Part shown: positions 25,906-34,602 of the stretch, piece by piece
How positions within the stretch are numbered: position 1 is the stretch's first letter
Layout: every line of letters begins with the position of its first letter
Source: Gammaproteobacteria bacterium RIFCSPHIGHO2_12_FULL_41_20
Lineage (GTDB): Bacteria; Pseudomonadota; Gammaproteobacteria; DSM-16500
DNA: 46,284 bases
NCBI GenBank assembly: GCA_001801575.1
Contig: MGYC01000020.1
Span: 1-46,284, forward strand
Reading direction: 5' to 3'
Notes under the pieces: model-generated
The model's input: only the letters and a program-made list of their open reading frames with translations
Database searches by the model: none
What the model was told of the DNA's origin: nothing
Program-made: the position numbers and the translations under genes

Positions 25906-25930
25906 CTAGGGCCTATCGTCAATTGCTTAC
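25906..25930. repeat. Diverged half copy of the TA-flanked element end
   Basis: TAGGGCCTATCGTCAATTG aligns with TAGGGTCTGTTGACAATTT, differing mainly by transitions. It lies 40 bp upstream of tRNA-Arg. Confidence 0.45.
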
Positions 25931-25969
25931 TATGCAAATAACGTGCTAAAACATGCAGATTATACAAAT

Positions 25970-26043
25970 GCGCCCGTAGCTCAGGTGGATAGAGTGTTGG
26001 TTTCCGAAGCCAAAGGCCGGAGGTTCGAATCCTCCCGGGCGCG
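25970..26043 (+). tRNA. tRNA-Arg (anticodon CCG)
   Basis: 74 nt fold: acceptor GCGCCCG/CGGGCGC, D arm GCTC/GAGT, anticodon stem TTGGT/GCCAA around the loop TTCCGAA (anticodon CCG, codon CGG), variable loop AGGCC, T arm GGAGG-TTCGAAT-CCTCC, discriminator G. The CCA end is not encoded (TTG follows). The gene is overlapped on the other strand by the last 63 bases of murU. Confidence 0.96.
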
Positions 26044-26694
26044 TTGATTCACTATGGCTAAATCATCAGGAGTACCTACATTGAACCACAAGCCTTGATA
26101 ATGCGTACCCGTAATTTGGCCAGCGGCGATGGCTGGCATAATCACATCCGTTAAACGAAATTTCTCTGGTTTACATTTCGCAAACAACTCTGGTTGATAA
26201 ACCCCCATATTTGCAAACGTAAAACGAGGTTGCGCATGTAAATCAACCTTACCCTCGCATAACCCAAAATCACCGCACGGATGATAAGATGGATTCGTCG
26301 CCACAATGAGATGCGCCAAGGCTAAACCATCCAGCGCTGCCAATAAATTTGCTAAAGGATAATCGGTAATAATATCACTGCTGACTACTAAAAAAGGCTC
26401 ATTCTTAAAAAATGGTAGTGCTTGAAAAATACCTCCACCCGTCTCTAATAACTCCTCTTCTTGTGAGTAAGTAATATTGGCACCGTAGTGCGCACCATTG
26501 CCTAATGCTTGCTTGATTTTATCAGCATAATAATGAACATTAATAATAATCTCGCAAATGCCCGCCTTCACTAAAGCACGCAATGGATATTCAATCAAAT
26601 AACAATCTTGCACGCGCAGTAATGGCTTTGGCGTATCTTGGGTCAACGCTCCCATGCGTTTACCCGCTCCTGCCGCTAAAATCATGCCACGCAT
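25981..26694 (-). CDS. murU: N-acetylmuramate 1-phosphate uridylyltransferase MurU
   Basis: 237 aa sugar nucleotidyltransferase. It shows LAAGAGKRMG (6-15) and TPKPLL, then VSSDIITDY and WFNVGTPDDLA. With AmgK it forms a recycling shortcut: AmgK phosphorylates MurNAc at C1 and MurU makes UDP-MurNAc, bypassing de novo MurA/MurB and giving fosfomycin tolerance in Pseudomonas. The ATG overlaps the end of amgK by 13 bp. The final residues (RAREDSNLRPLASETNTLST) are the antisense reading of tRNA-Arg, so the native stop is lost and translation runs into the tRNA gene. Assignment rests on family plus the amgK neighbour and the divergent lptD, the same layout as in Pseudomonas. Confidence 0.88.
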   Translation of the reverse strand: MRGMILAAGAGKRMGALTQDTPKPLLRVQDCYLIEYPLRALVKAGICEIIINVHYYADKIKQALGNGAHYGANITYSQEEELLETGGGIFQALPFFKNEPFLVVSSDIITDYPLANLLAALDGLALAHLIVATNPSYHPCGDFGLCEGKVDLHAQPRFTFANMGVYQPELFAKCKPEKFRLTDVIMPAIAAGQITGTHYQGLWFNVGTPDDLAIVNQRAREDSNLRPLASETNTLST

Positions 26695-27698
26695 TGTGCG
26701 GTTACCTTCTGATAAGCAGGAACGACTTGTGTCTGCAAAAAGTCAGATAATGCCGTTAACTCTGGATAAGCATTAGATACCTGGGTTAGATACTGCAGTG
26801 TACGAGGGACGTGTTGTAAATACTGCGACATATGATCACGAATATGTTTACGTGAAAACGTAAATAATGCTTTTAAATGGCGCTGCACTCCCATCCAATC
26901 AAACCAACGTAAAAATACTTCTGCCGATACTGACGCAATTCCAGTATCTTGTAAACGGTCATGATAACTTAGCACCCAAGCGTGTACTTGTTCTGTAGAC
27001 CAGGAAATATAACAATCACGCAGCAAAGAAACCAGATCATAAGTTACCGGACCGATAAAAGCATCTTGAAAATCCAATATACCAACGGATTGCTTTACCA
27101 GCATGAGATTAGCCGAATGATAATCACGATGCATAAACACTTGAGGTTGGCTGAGTGCGCACTCAATAACAAGTTGCATACAATCGTGTAATTCTTTGGT
27201 TATAGAAGATGGAGCAAGTTGCAAATAACGCCCGACAAACCAATCTTGAAACCATGACCATTCTTGCCACATTAATTCTCTAGTAAAAAACGGTACCACC
27301 CATTCTGGCACATTACAACAACGCTGTAATACGGCTAAAGCATCCAATGCTTGGTTATAAAGAAAATCCGCATTAGAATCATTAAGCACATGCAGATAAG
27401 TACTAGCACCAAAGTCGCTCAGTAACAAAAAACCTCTTGCTACGTCAACAGCAATAATTTCCGGAGTCAACAAACCCATCGCACGCAAAGCATTAGCAAT
27501 GGCAATAAAAGGACGTACATCATGCCCTAACTCCGGTGCTGCATCCATCACCACATAGGAGACTTTGTCATGAAGTATCCGAAAATAACGGCGAGAACTG
27601 GCATCTCCTGGCATAGGCAAAATACCCATTGGCCAAGATTGCAGCGGCCCTTGTAGCCATACCGCTAAATCATTTTTACGTACATCGATAGGTTCCAT
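26682..27698 (-). CDS. amgK: N-acetylmuramate/N-acetylglucosamine 1-kinase AmgK
   Basis: 338 aa from ATG 27698 (MEPIDVRKNDLAVWL); the open frame extends upstream but without family similarity. It has an aminoglycoside-phosphotransferase fold: GDASSRRYFRI nucleotide loop, catalytic FMHRDYHSANLML and metal-binding GILDFQDAFIGP. It is often misannotated as aminoglycoside phosphotransferase. It acts before MurU in murein sugar recycling in the cytosol. The gene is divergent from lptD, with 138 bp between the starts, which must hold both promoters. Confidence 0.88.
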   Translation of the reverse strand: MEPIDVRKNDLAVWLQGPLQSWPMGILPMPGDASSRRYFRILHDKVSYVVMDAAPELGHDVRPFIAIANALRAMGLLTPEIIAVDVARGFLLLSDFGASTYLHVLNDSNADFLYNQALDALAVLQRCCNVPEWVVPFFTRELMWQEWSWFQDWFVGRYLQLAPSSITKELHDCMQLVIECALSQPQVFMHRDYHSANLMLVKQSVGILDFQDAFIGPVTYDLVSLLRDCYISWSTEQVHAWVLSYHDRLQDTGIASVSAEVFLRWFDWMGVQRHLKALFTFSRKHIRDHMSQYLQHVPRTLQYLTQVSNAYPELTALSDFLQTQVVPAYQKVTAQCVA

Positions 27699-27836
27699 CG
27701 AGCGTCTCTTTTCGTTACACTTACGTAAACAGCTATAGAATAGCAAAAATAAGCGCATTGCGCATGAGGGTACAGGGAGAGGAGGCTCAAAAATGACAGC
27801 CCAAGTACAAAACTCTTATTAATAAGAATAACATTC

Positions 27837-30419
27837 ATGTATGTAATAAAAATCAAACCCTATCTCTTCATCCTAATAAGTTTATTGATCTTTATTAGCA
27901 CACGCGGGCACGCCGCAACACCCCCTATCCCAACCAATAGCTCCCTGACTCGAGAAGCTATTGCAAAACAATTAGGCTGGGTGAATAGCACTGAGAATCG
28001 ATGCAATGGATACTATCTAGAAGCTCCTTTTATTTATCCACAAAATGCTAACAAAAAAAATCTAGTTTCGGTTACGACTGATCAAGTGGTATTTTCCTCA
28101 CAAGGAACTTCTGTACTCCAAGGGAAAATATCCATCAATTATGCTGGCCAAGAAATCACTGCAAATAAAGCTTATCTGTATCGCGATCCGCAAACCCAAA
28201 AACTCACGTCCGTAGAGTTTATTGGTAATGTGCGATTACGCGCACCAGATAATCTAGTCATTGCCAAGCAGGGTAGTTTTAATTTTCAAACTAAAGCCAA
28301 ATCACTACGCGACTTAACATACCGCACAAAAATTTATACAGAGACAACAAAATCTACAAAACATGATTTTTCCCGCGAAGAGTTACAAAAACAACGCCAG
28401 ACTATGGGAGTTAATGCCTGGGGACAAGCAGCTGCCTTTAGCCAAATCCAACCTAAAATCACTGAGTTAGATCAAGCCAGCTATACTACTTGTTCACCAC
28501 TGAATCCCGTATGGCAAGTGAAAGCATCCCACATTGAGCTCAATAAAAATACTGGTCGTGGTACAGCCTCCCATGCACGCCTGGCCGTACGTAAAGTACC
28601 TATTTTATATATGCCTTATTTTGATTTTTCTATTGATACCCAGAGAAAAACTGGGTTTTTATGGCCTACTTTCGGGACCTCTAGTAAATTTGGCCACTAT
28701 TTTACCGCGCCATTTTATTGGAATATTGCGCCCAACTATGACACGACAATTACTCCTGCCTATCTAAGCTTACGTGGGGTACAATTCACCGACCTGTTTC
28801 GCTATCTGACCCACCGCGGTTCCGGCAAAATCAATGCCAGCTTTATCCCGCACGATAAAGCTTTCGCTATTTTTAAAGATACCTCACAAAATATCTACCA
28901 AGACTCGTCCAGTTCCGCAGTCCAAGCAGAATTAAATAGACTGCAACAAGATAGCGCCACTCGATATAGCGTATCATGGCAAGATAGTACAAGCATCAAT
29001 CATCATTGGTCTACACACATTGACATTAACAATGTTAGTGATGATTATTATTTGCGAGACTTTGGTAATAACACTGCGGAAATCACGCAAAACCAATTAT
29101 TACAAGAAGCTGATCTTAGCTACAAAGGAGAAAATTGGGATTTTCTAGGCCGTCTTCAACAATATCAAACCCTACACCCCCTGGATAGCGATCACATAGT
29201 ACAGAATCAATATCAACGTTTGCCACAGCTAGTTCTCAATGGTGAATACCCTGATCAACCCTATGGATTAGATTACTTTATTAACAATGAACTCACGCAT
29301 TTTAATATCCACAAAACCCCGGGGGTAAATATCACCCAACCCACTGGTCAGCGCATACATACCCAACCAGGAATCTCCTTACCGCTAAACTGGCCATATT
29401 TATTTATTACGCCGCGTGCGCAACTATCATTGACAGAATATGTCTTAACTAATACAGGAGGCACTGTTCCCACGCCATTACGTCGTACTATTCCTATTTA
29501 TGATATTAGCTCAGGGCTATTCTTTAGCCGTGATATAACTTTATTTAGCAACGACTATCAACAAACCTTGGAACCTCAGCTTTATTACACCTATGTCCCT
29601 TATCGCAATCAAAGCAGTGTCCCCGTGTTCGATACTGCTATTAATACACTCACTTATGACCAATTATTTACTTACAACCGTTTTAGTGGCATTGATCGAG
29701 TAGGCGATGCAAATCAAATCAGCATAGGATTAACTACTCGCATTATTGATAGCAACTCCGGCTCAGAAAAGGTTCGTGCCGGTATTGGTGAAATTATTTA
29801 TTTTGCAAATCGCCGCGTCACCTTATGTAATAACTTAAGTTGCACCGACAATCCCACTAATCCTAGTAACCGGCAAACTTTATCGCCGCTATCTGGCATT
29901 CTTAACTACACGCTAAATCCACAATGGAACGCCAATGGTACAGCAATTTGGAATACCCAATCTAAGAAATTTGATAATGAAACTATAGTGTTACATTATC
30001 AGCCAACGGAGCAACGCATTCTTAATCTTGGGTTTAGCTATGCCCGTAATGGGGATATTTTCTCTGGTGTTTCAACCAATACTTCCGCCAATAATTTAAT
30101 GCTCACTGATTTTTCATTCGCTTGGCCCATTAAGTATAACTGGAGCGCAGTCGGTCGCTGGAGCCAGGACTGGAATAAAAGCCATTTTCAGAGTCTATTA
30201 TATGGGTTACAATACGACAGTTGCTGCTGGGCAATGCGTTTTGGCGGTGGCCGACAATTTACAGGATTAACTTCAAACAATACATTTCAATATAATACCC
30301 AATTTTATATACAGTTTACTCTAAAAGGATTAGGTAGTGTCGGCTCGGGTAATCCAAACACATTATTAGGCAGCAGTATTTCTGGTTATCAAACAACCTT
30401 ATTTGGTCAGGATGCATAA
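27837..30419 (+). CDS. lptD: LPS-assembly protein LptD
   Basis: 860 aa outer-membrane beta-barrel that, with LptE, inserts LPS in the outer leaflet. The signal peptide (MYVIKIKPYLFILISLLIFI... cut near RGHA, residue 26) precedes an OstA/LptA-like jellyroll (about 70-190) and the C-terminal barrel. Cysteines for the essential disulfides are at 56, 219 and the paired 796-797 (DSCCW), matching the CC pair of the family. No strong ribosome binding site is seen. It is followed without gap by surA (TAAATG). Confidence 0.96.
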   Translation: MYVIKIKPYLFILISLLIFISTRGHAATPPIPTNSSLTREAIAKQLGWVNSTENRCNGYYLEAPFIYPQNANKKNLVSVTTDQVVFSSQGTSVLQGKISINYAGQEITANKAYLYRDPQTQKLTSVEFIGNVRLRAPDNLVIAKQGSFNFQTKAKSLRDLTYRTKIYTETTKSTKHDFSREELQKQRQTMGVNAWGQAAAFSQIQPKITELDQASYTTCSPLNPVWQVKASHIELNKNTGRGTASHARLAVRKVPILYMPYFDFSIDTQRKTGFLWPTFGTSSKFGHYFTAPFYWNIAPNYDTTITPAYLSLRGVQFTDLFRYLTHRGSGKINASFIPHDKAFAIFKDTSQNIYQDSSSSAVQAELNRLQQDSATRYSVSWQDSTSINHHWSTHIDINNVSDDYYLRDFGNNTAEITQNQLLQEADLSYKGENWDFLGRLQQYQTLHPLDSDHIVQNQYQRLPQLVLNGEYPDQPYGLDYFINNELTHFNIHKTPGVNITQPTGQRIHTQPGISLPLNWPYLFITPRAQLSLTEYVLTNTGGTVPTPLRRTIPIYDISSGLFFSRDITLFSNDYQQTLEPQLYYTYVPYRNQSSVPVFDTAINTLTYDQLFTYNRFSGIDRVGDANQISIGLTTRIIDSNSGSEKVRAGIGEIIYFANRRVTLCNNLSCTDNPTNPSNRQTLSPLSGILNYTLNPQWNANGTAIWNTQSKKFDNETIVLHYQPTEQRILNLGFSYARNGDIFSGVSTNTSANNLMLTDFSFAWPIKYNWSAVGRWSQDWNKSHFQSLLYGLQYDSCCWAMRFGGGRQFTGLTSNNTFQYNTQFYIQFTLKGLGSVGSGNPNTLLGSSISGYQTTLFGQDA

Positions 30420-31568
30420 ATGACAAAGTACTTAGAGTCTGTTGACAATTTAAATTTCGACTGCAAAAAGAGGCATATCGGCCAAAATATGCAAAAATTT
30501 TCGGCAAATATGTTCAATATTCTCCGCAAATTTCTACGCATTTTGTCTCAATCTCCTCTTTTTTCGTTACGAAATTTAAATTGTCCACAGACTCTAGTAT
30601 CAATTATCTGCGCACTTAGCATGCTCATTACTACTATGGCGGTTGCCAAGACACATACTAAAACACAACAAGAAGAGTCATTGGATCACATTGTTGCTAC
30701 CGTCAATGATGAAATTATTACACAGTCCGAGTTAAACCAAGCCATACAGAATGCCCGTATGCAAATGACCCAAAACCAAATGGCAGTTCCTGCAGAAAAA
30801 ACCCTTAAGGCACAAGCGCTACAGCAATTAATTGATAGAAAATTACAATTACAATTAGCTAAGCAAGCAGGCGTTACCATAAGCAACGCTGAACTAGAAA
30901 GCGTTCTGAATAATATTGCCAAAAACAATGACATCACTTTAAAAGAAATGTATGCCAAAATTAAAGCAGAAGGTTTATCCGTAGAGAATTACAAAAGTAA
31001 TATTCATGATGAACTGGTTATACAAAAGCTTGAACAACAAGAAATTGCTAGCCGTATTACTGTGACACCTCAAGAAATACGTGAATTCATGCGCACACAA
31101 CATAAATCACTGCCAATAACTGCGTCCACCGATGTGAATATCTCTTACCATCTAGAGGATATTCTTATTCCACTTACAGAAACCGCCACTCCAGAAGAAA
31201 CATCAAAAATACAAAAATTGGCAGATTTTGTCCTCAATGAATTACGCCACGGGAAAACCCCACATGATCTTTCTGTAACAGCACCCACTATCGCTAGTAA
31301 TGATTTAGGATGGCTCAAGTTAGATGAATTGCCTTCTGCATTTACACAATACGTTTCCACCATGAAGATTCACGATGTAGCTGGTCCAATTAAAACCGGC
31401 AATGGGTTGCATATTATTCAACTGGCGGATATACGTAAGAGCGGAGATGAAACGGCTATTTCTAAAGAACAAGCTCAGCAAATGGTGTTTCAAAAAAAGA
31501 TGGGAGAAGCTTTAGAGAATTGGATGTCGAAATTGCGTAGCCAAGCTTTCATTGTCACGCCAGATTGA
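30420..31568 (+). CDS. surA: Periplasmic chaperone SurA carrying an in-frame palindromic element
   Basis: 382 aa. It is a chaperone and peptidyl-prolyl isomerase guiding outer-membrane proteins such as LptD through the periplasm. The ATG at 30420 directly follows the lptD stop, and AGGA lies 7 nt upstream inside lptD. Codons 6-59 are a palindromic element. Without it the protein would read MTKYL then VSIICALSMLITTMAVA, an ordinary signal peptide. The SurA N-domain follows (DHIVATVNDEIITQSELNQA, about 78-97, to about 215), then a single parvulin domain (about 240-345; LGWLKLDELP, GPIKTGNGLHIIQLAD) and the C-terminal helix. Enterobacterial SurA has two parvulin domains. An internal ATG at 30489 could also be used. 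Confidence 0.94.
   Translation: MTKYLESVDNLNFDCKKRHIGQNMQKFSANMFNILRKFLRILSQSPLFSLRNLNCPQTLVSIICALSMLITTMAVAKTHTKTQQEESLDHIVATVNDEIITQSELNQAIQNARMQMTQNQMAVPAEKTLKAQALQQLIDRKLQLQLAKQAGVTISNAELESVLNNIAKNNDITLKEMYAKIKAEGLSVENYKSNIHDELVIQKLEQQEIASRITVTPQEIREFMRTQHKSLPITASTDVNISYHLEDILIPLTETATPEETSKIQKLADFVLNELRHGKTPHDLSVTAPTIASNDLGWLKLDELPSAFTQYVSTMKIHDVAGPIKTGNGLHIIQLADIRKSGDETAISKEQAQQMVFQKKMGEALENWMSKLRSQAFIVTPD
30433..30596. mobile_element. Complete TA-flanked palindromic element inside surA
   Basis: 27-bp terminal inverted repeats (TAGAGTCTGTTGACAATTTA... at 30433-30459 and its complement at 30570-30596, one mismatch) enclose about 110 bp. With the TA counted as target duplication the net insertion is 162 bp, exactly 54 codons, with no stop in the surA frame. 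Both ends read outward as R-N-L-N-C-x-Q-T-L. No transposase is present. Confidence 0.9.
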
Positions 31569-31569
31569 T

Positions 31570-32553
31570 ATGTCATCACGTATACTAATTACCCTTGGTG
31601 AACCAGCCGGTATTGGCCCCGATATCATCATCCAACTTGCGCAACAAGCTTGGCCAACTGAATGTATTGTCATAGCAGATCCCCAATTATTGCAAGACCG
31701 CGCACAACAGTTAAAATTACCTATTAAATTGCATGAAGTGACTATACACTCTTCAACCCAACCAGGTTGTATCAACATTCTTCCTGTGCAACTGGCTGCA
31801 CCGGTACAAGCAGGGCAATTGAATCCGCAAAATGCCCCTTATGTGATTAAAACTTTAGAGCTAGCCGCCGAACACTGTTTAACCCATCAAGCACAAGCGA
31901 TCGTCACCGGACCCGTACATAAGAGCGTGATAAACCAATCTGGTATCGCGTTTAGTGGACATACTGAATTTTTTGCGCATTATGCTAACGTACCACACAC
32001 TGTGATGTTGTTTGTTGTTGAAGATAAAATGCGTGTTGCCTTAGCCACAACACACCTACCCTTAGCCAAGGTTCCACAAGCTATCACGCCACAACGGTTA
32101 ACCCTCACATTGGACACATTATACCACGGACTTAGCAACCAATTTCACATTGTCGATCCGCGTATTGCCGTGTGTGGTTTGAATCCGCATGCTGGCGAAG
32201 GTGGGTATCTAGGGCGAGAAGAAATTGATGTGATACAACCTATTATTACGCATTACCAACAGCAAGGCTGGAAAATTGATGGGCCATTTGCGGCAGACAC
32301 TCTTTTTACTACCCAACATGCTCAGTCAGCTGATGCTATTTTAGCGATGTATCATGACCAAGCATTACCAATAGTGAAATATCTTAGCTTTGGTCATGCT
32401 GTTAATGTCACACTAGGGTTACCTTTTATTCGTACCTCGGTAGATCATGGTACCGCCATAGATATTGCTGGCCAAAAAGGCCGCGCAGACCCCAGCAGTA
32501 TGCGGGCAGCATTAGCACTAGCGATGCGGATGGTTCAACACCGCCATAGTTAG
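31570..32553 (+). CDS. pdxA: 4-hydroxythreonine-4-phosphate dehydrogenase PdxA
   Basis: 327 aa. It oxidises 4-phosphohydroxy-L-threonine in pyridoxal 5'-phosphate synthesis. The start is ATG 31570 (MSSRILITLGEPAGIGPDI), one base after the surA stop; the frame also has a TTG at 31552. Metal-binding and substrate motifs are seen: TGPVHKSVI, FSGHTEFFA, LNPHAGEGG and MYHDQALPIVK. It completes the conserved lptD-surA-pdxA run. The usual next gene, ksgA, is absent; its place is taken by a convergent thioesterase gene whose 3' end overlaps pdxA by 36 bp. Confidence 0.96.
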   Translation: MSSRILITLGEPAGIGPDIIIQLAQQAWPTECIVIADPQLLQDRAQQLKLPIKLHEVTIHSSTQPGCINILPVQLAAPVQAGQLNPQNAPYVIKTLELAAEHCLTHQAQAIVTGPVHKSVINQSGIAFSGHTEFFAHYANVPHTVMLFVVEDKMRVALATTHLPLAKVPQAITPQRLTLTLDTLYHGLSNQFHIVDPRIAVCGLNPHAGEGGYLGREEIDVIQPIITHYQQQGWKIDGPFAADTLFTTQHAQSADAILAMYHDQALPIVKYLSFGHAVNVTLGLPFIRTSVDHGTAIDIAGQKGRADPSSMRAALALAMRMVQHRHS

Positions 32554-32949
32554 TCGTGTAATAGAAACTAACTTGCCTGCATCATCAACAATTTCAATGC
32601 CCCATACTTGCGTACTTTTACCAATATGATATGGCTTAGCTACCCCTGTCACGTAACCTTGCCGCGCTGGTCGGATATGATTGGTATTAATATCTAACCC
32701 TACACAATAGTGTTCTTCTGTGTTAACACAATAATTAGCCGCCATACTACCAATCGTCTCTGCTAATACACACGATGCCCCACCATGCATAATCCCTAGC
32801 GGTTGTTTAGTGCGCTGATCGACTGGCATGCGCGCTTGAAGATAGTCATCGCCTAGTTCGGTAAATTCAATGCCTAAATGTTCGACAATTGTGTTTCTAC
32901 CACGTTCCGTCAATTTTGCTAAGGTAACGTCTGTTTTCCATATTTTCAT
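32518..32949 (-). CDS. Hotdog-fold acyl-CoA thioesterase, YdiI/MenI-like
   Basis: 143 aa. The stretch MPVDQRTKQPLGIMHGGAS and the following VLAETIGSMAAN closely resemble Escherichia coli YdiI and EntH, PaaI-type hotdog thioesterases. YdiI hydrolyses 1,4-dihydroxy-2-naphthoyl-CoA in menaquinone synthesis but is promiscuous, so the physiological substrate here is open. The catalytic Glu is in VLAETIG, with the preceding HGG loop. AGGAG lies 9 nt before the ATG. The gene overlaps pdxA tail to tail by 36 bp. Confidence 0.85.
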   Translation of the reverse strand: MKIWKTDVTLAKLTERGRNTIVEHLGIEFTELGDDYLQARMPVDQRTKQPLGIMHGGASCVLAETIGSMAANYCVNTEEHYCVGLDINTNHIRPARQGYVTGVAKPYHIGKSTQVWGIEIVDDAGKLVSITRLTMAVLNHPHR

Positions 32950-32967
32950 ACTCTTATCTCCTCTTAA

Positions 32968-33094
32968 ATTATTTAGATCACCGCTCGTGCTGAGGAAGCG
33001 TACGAAGTATGCTATCTCGAAGAGCGAAACTCGTGACTGAAAAACCCTTCGACAAGCTCAGGGCGAACGGCCAGAAATTTTTGTCATGCGCAGA
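32968..33094. repeat. Family-C repeat upstream of tolC
   Basis: TATTTAGATCACCGCTCGTG, GAGGAAGCGTACGAAGTATG and CTTCGACAAGCTCAGGGCGA, followed by TTTTTGTCATGCGCAGA, match the copy at 22256-22426. It lies between the thioesterase start and tolC, so both promoters must flank or use it. Confidence 0.75.
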
Positions 33095-33185
33095 ATGACA
33101 GCTTCGCCCTATTCCCTGATTATGGTATTCTAGGCAGCCAATTAGCTTACGTTATATATCCTAGAAATTGTGATGAGGTTTTTCA

Positions 33186-34589
33186 ATGATACATCGATGC
33201 ACTCTGCTCGTTATTCTATTATTTAGCTGCTTACTATCTAGCATCGTAGCACAAGCACAGCCTTATGACCCGAATACTGCCGACTTAATCCAAGTATATC
33301 AACAGGCATTAGTCAGCGATCCTACTTATCAACAAGCTATCGCCCAACAACTGTACGACAAACAAGGCGTGCCGATTAATGTTTCTGCACTATTACCTGC
33401 GCTGTCATTTCAAGGTGCTCCATCTATCTCCAAGTCACAATACACCGGTAATACAGTACAACCTGTATCGAATACCACTAAACAATATATTCTCAACTTA
33501 AATTTAACCCAAACCGTTTTTAATATGGCACAATTCATGGCTGTAGCAGAAGCAAGATCCTTATCAAAGCAAGCGGATGCCACACTGAATGCAGCAACTC
33601 AAGATCTGATGACCCGTGTTGCCTCTGCTTATTTTGCTGTACTGCAAGACGAAGACAATATCGCTTACGCTGACGCAGCGAAAATGTTTTATGGGAAACA
33701 GCTAGAGCAAATTAAACAACAATACGCCGTGGGATTAAAAACTGTCACCGATGTATATACTTCACGCGCCTCTTTTGAAAGCGCCTCGGCCAATTATATT
33801 GCTGCTGTCAATCAATTCGCCATGGATAAAGAAAATCTACGCGTCATCACTGGCACCTACTATCCTAAACTGGCTAAATTAAGCGATACATTTCCGCTAA
33901 TCTCGCCACAACCTGCAAATATCGAAGCCTGGGTAAAAAAATCCATACAACAGAATTGGTCGATTAAAGCTGCGCAATATGCTGCAGACGCTGCTTTACA
34001 AAATGTGAAGCAACAATTTTCTGGTCACCTACCAACAATTAATATTGCTGGCACAATGAGTAATACGTATGTAACCAATACGGGAGACTCCGTGGTACTA
34101 GACGAGGGCTCTAGCAGACAAATTAATCGTGCTGCCACTATCAACCTGAATATACCGTTATTTCAAGGCGGTTATGTCACTGCCACCACGCAGCAAGCCC
34201 AGTATGCTTATCAGAAATCCCTACAAGGATTAGAGCAAGCAACACGTATGGCCATTAATATGACAAGGCAAAGTTATCTCAGTATTATCGCCAGCATTAG
34301 TCAGATCATTGCAGATAAGCAAGCCATCAAATCTGCCACTAGTTCTGTACAAGGACTAGAGGCCAGCTATCAAGTAGGCACAGGTACGTTAATCGACGTA
34401 CTAAATGTTCGCCAAGCCTTATTAAACAATGAAAAAGAATATGCGGCAGATCGATATAGTTATGTGAATAATTTGCTTGCGCTAAAAAAAGCAGCTGGTA
34501 CGTTAAGCACGAGTGATTTGCAAGCAATTAATAGTTGGTTAGAAACCAGTGCTAAATCAGCACCTCATCTTAAGCCACATAAAATGTAG
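33186..34589 (+). CDS. tolC: TolC-family outer-membrane channel
   Basis: 467 aa. Signal peptide MIHRCTLLVILLFSCLLSSI... ending near AQA, then two OEP repeats (about 30-230 and 245-450), with long helical stretches and the start motif ADLIQVYQQALVSDPTYQQA typical of TolC. It forms the trimeric exit duct for type I secretion and RND efflux pumps. GAGG lies 7 nt before the ATG. It is monocistronic; no pump or adaptor gene is nearby, as in many gammaproteobacteria. Confidence 0.92.
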   Translation: MIHRCTLLVILLFSCLLSSIVAQAQPYDPNTADLIQVYQQALVSDPTYQQAIAQQLYDKQGVPINVSALLPALSFQGAPSISKSQYTGNTVQPVSNTTKQYILNLNLTQTVFNMAQFMAVAEARSLSKQADATLNAATQDLMTRVASAYFAVLQDEDNIAYADAAKMFYGKQLEQIKQQYAVGLKTVTDVYTSRASFESASANYIAAVNQFAMDKENLRVITGTYYPKLAKLSDTFPLISPQPANIEAWVKKSIQQNWSIKAAQYAADAALQNVKQQFSGHLPTINIAGTMSNTYVTNTGDSVVLDEGSSRQINRAATINLNIPLFQGGYVTATTQQAQYAYQKSLQGLEQATRMAINMTRQSYLSIIASISQIIADKQAIKSATSSVQGLEASYQVGTGTLIDVLNVRQALLNNEKEYAADRYSYVNNLLALKKAAGTLSTSDLQAINSWLETSAKSAPHLKPHKM

Positions 34590-34602
34590 CTAGTACAACA
34601 AT

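Noticed and set aside
26003-26043. C-terminal segment REDSNLRPLASETNTLST of MurU as a conserved domain
   Set aside because: It is the antisense translation of tRNA-Arg, a pattern seen in many misannotated proteins.
26682-27758. Aminoglycoside-resistance phosphotransferase
   Set aside because: The fold is shared, but the overlapping murU and divergent lptD identify it as AmgK.
30316-30507. Minus-strand frame reading RNLNCQQTLSTLS
   Set aside because: This is the outward reading of the left end of the element in surA, continuing antisense into lptD. It is useful as evidence that both ends are open outward, not a gene.
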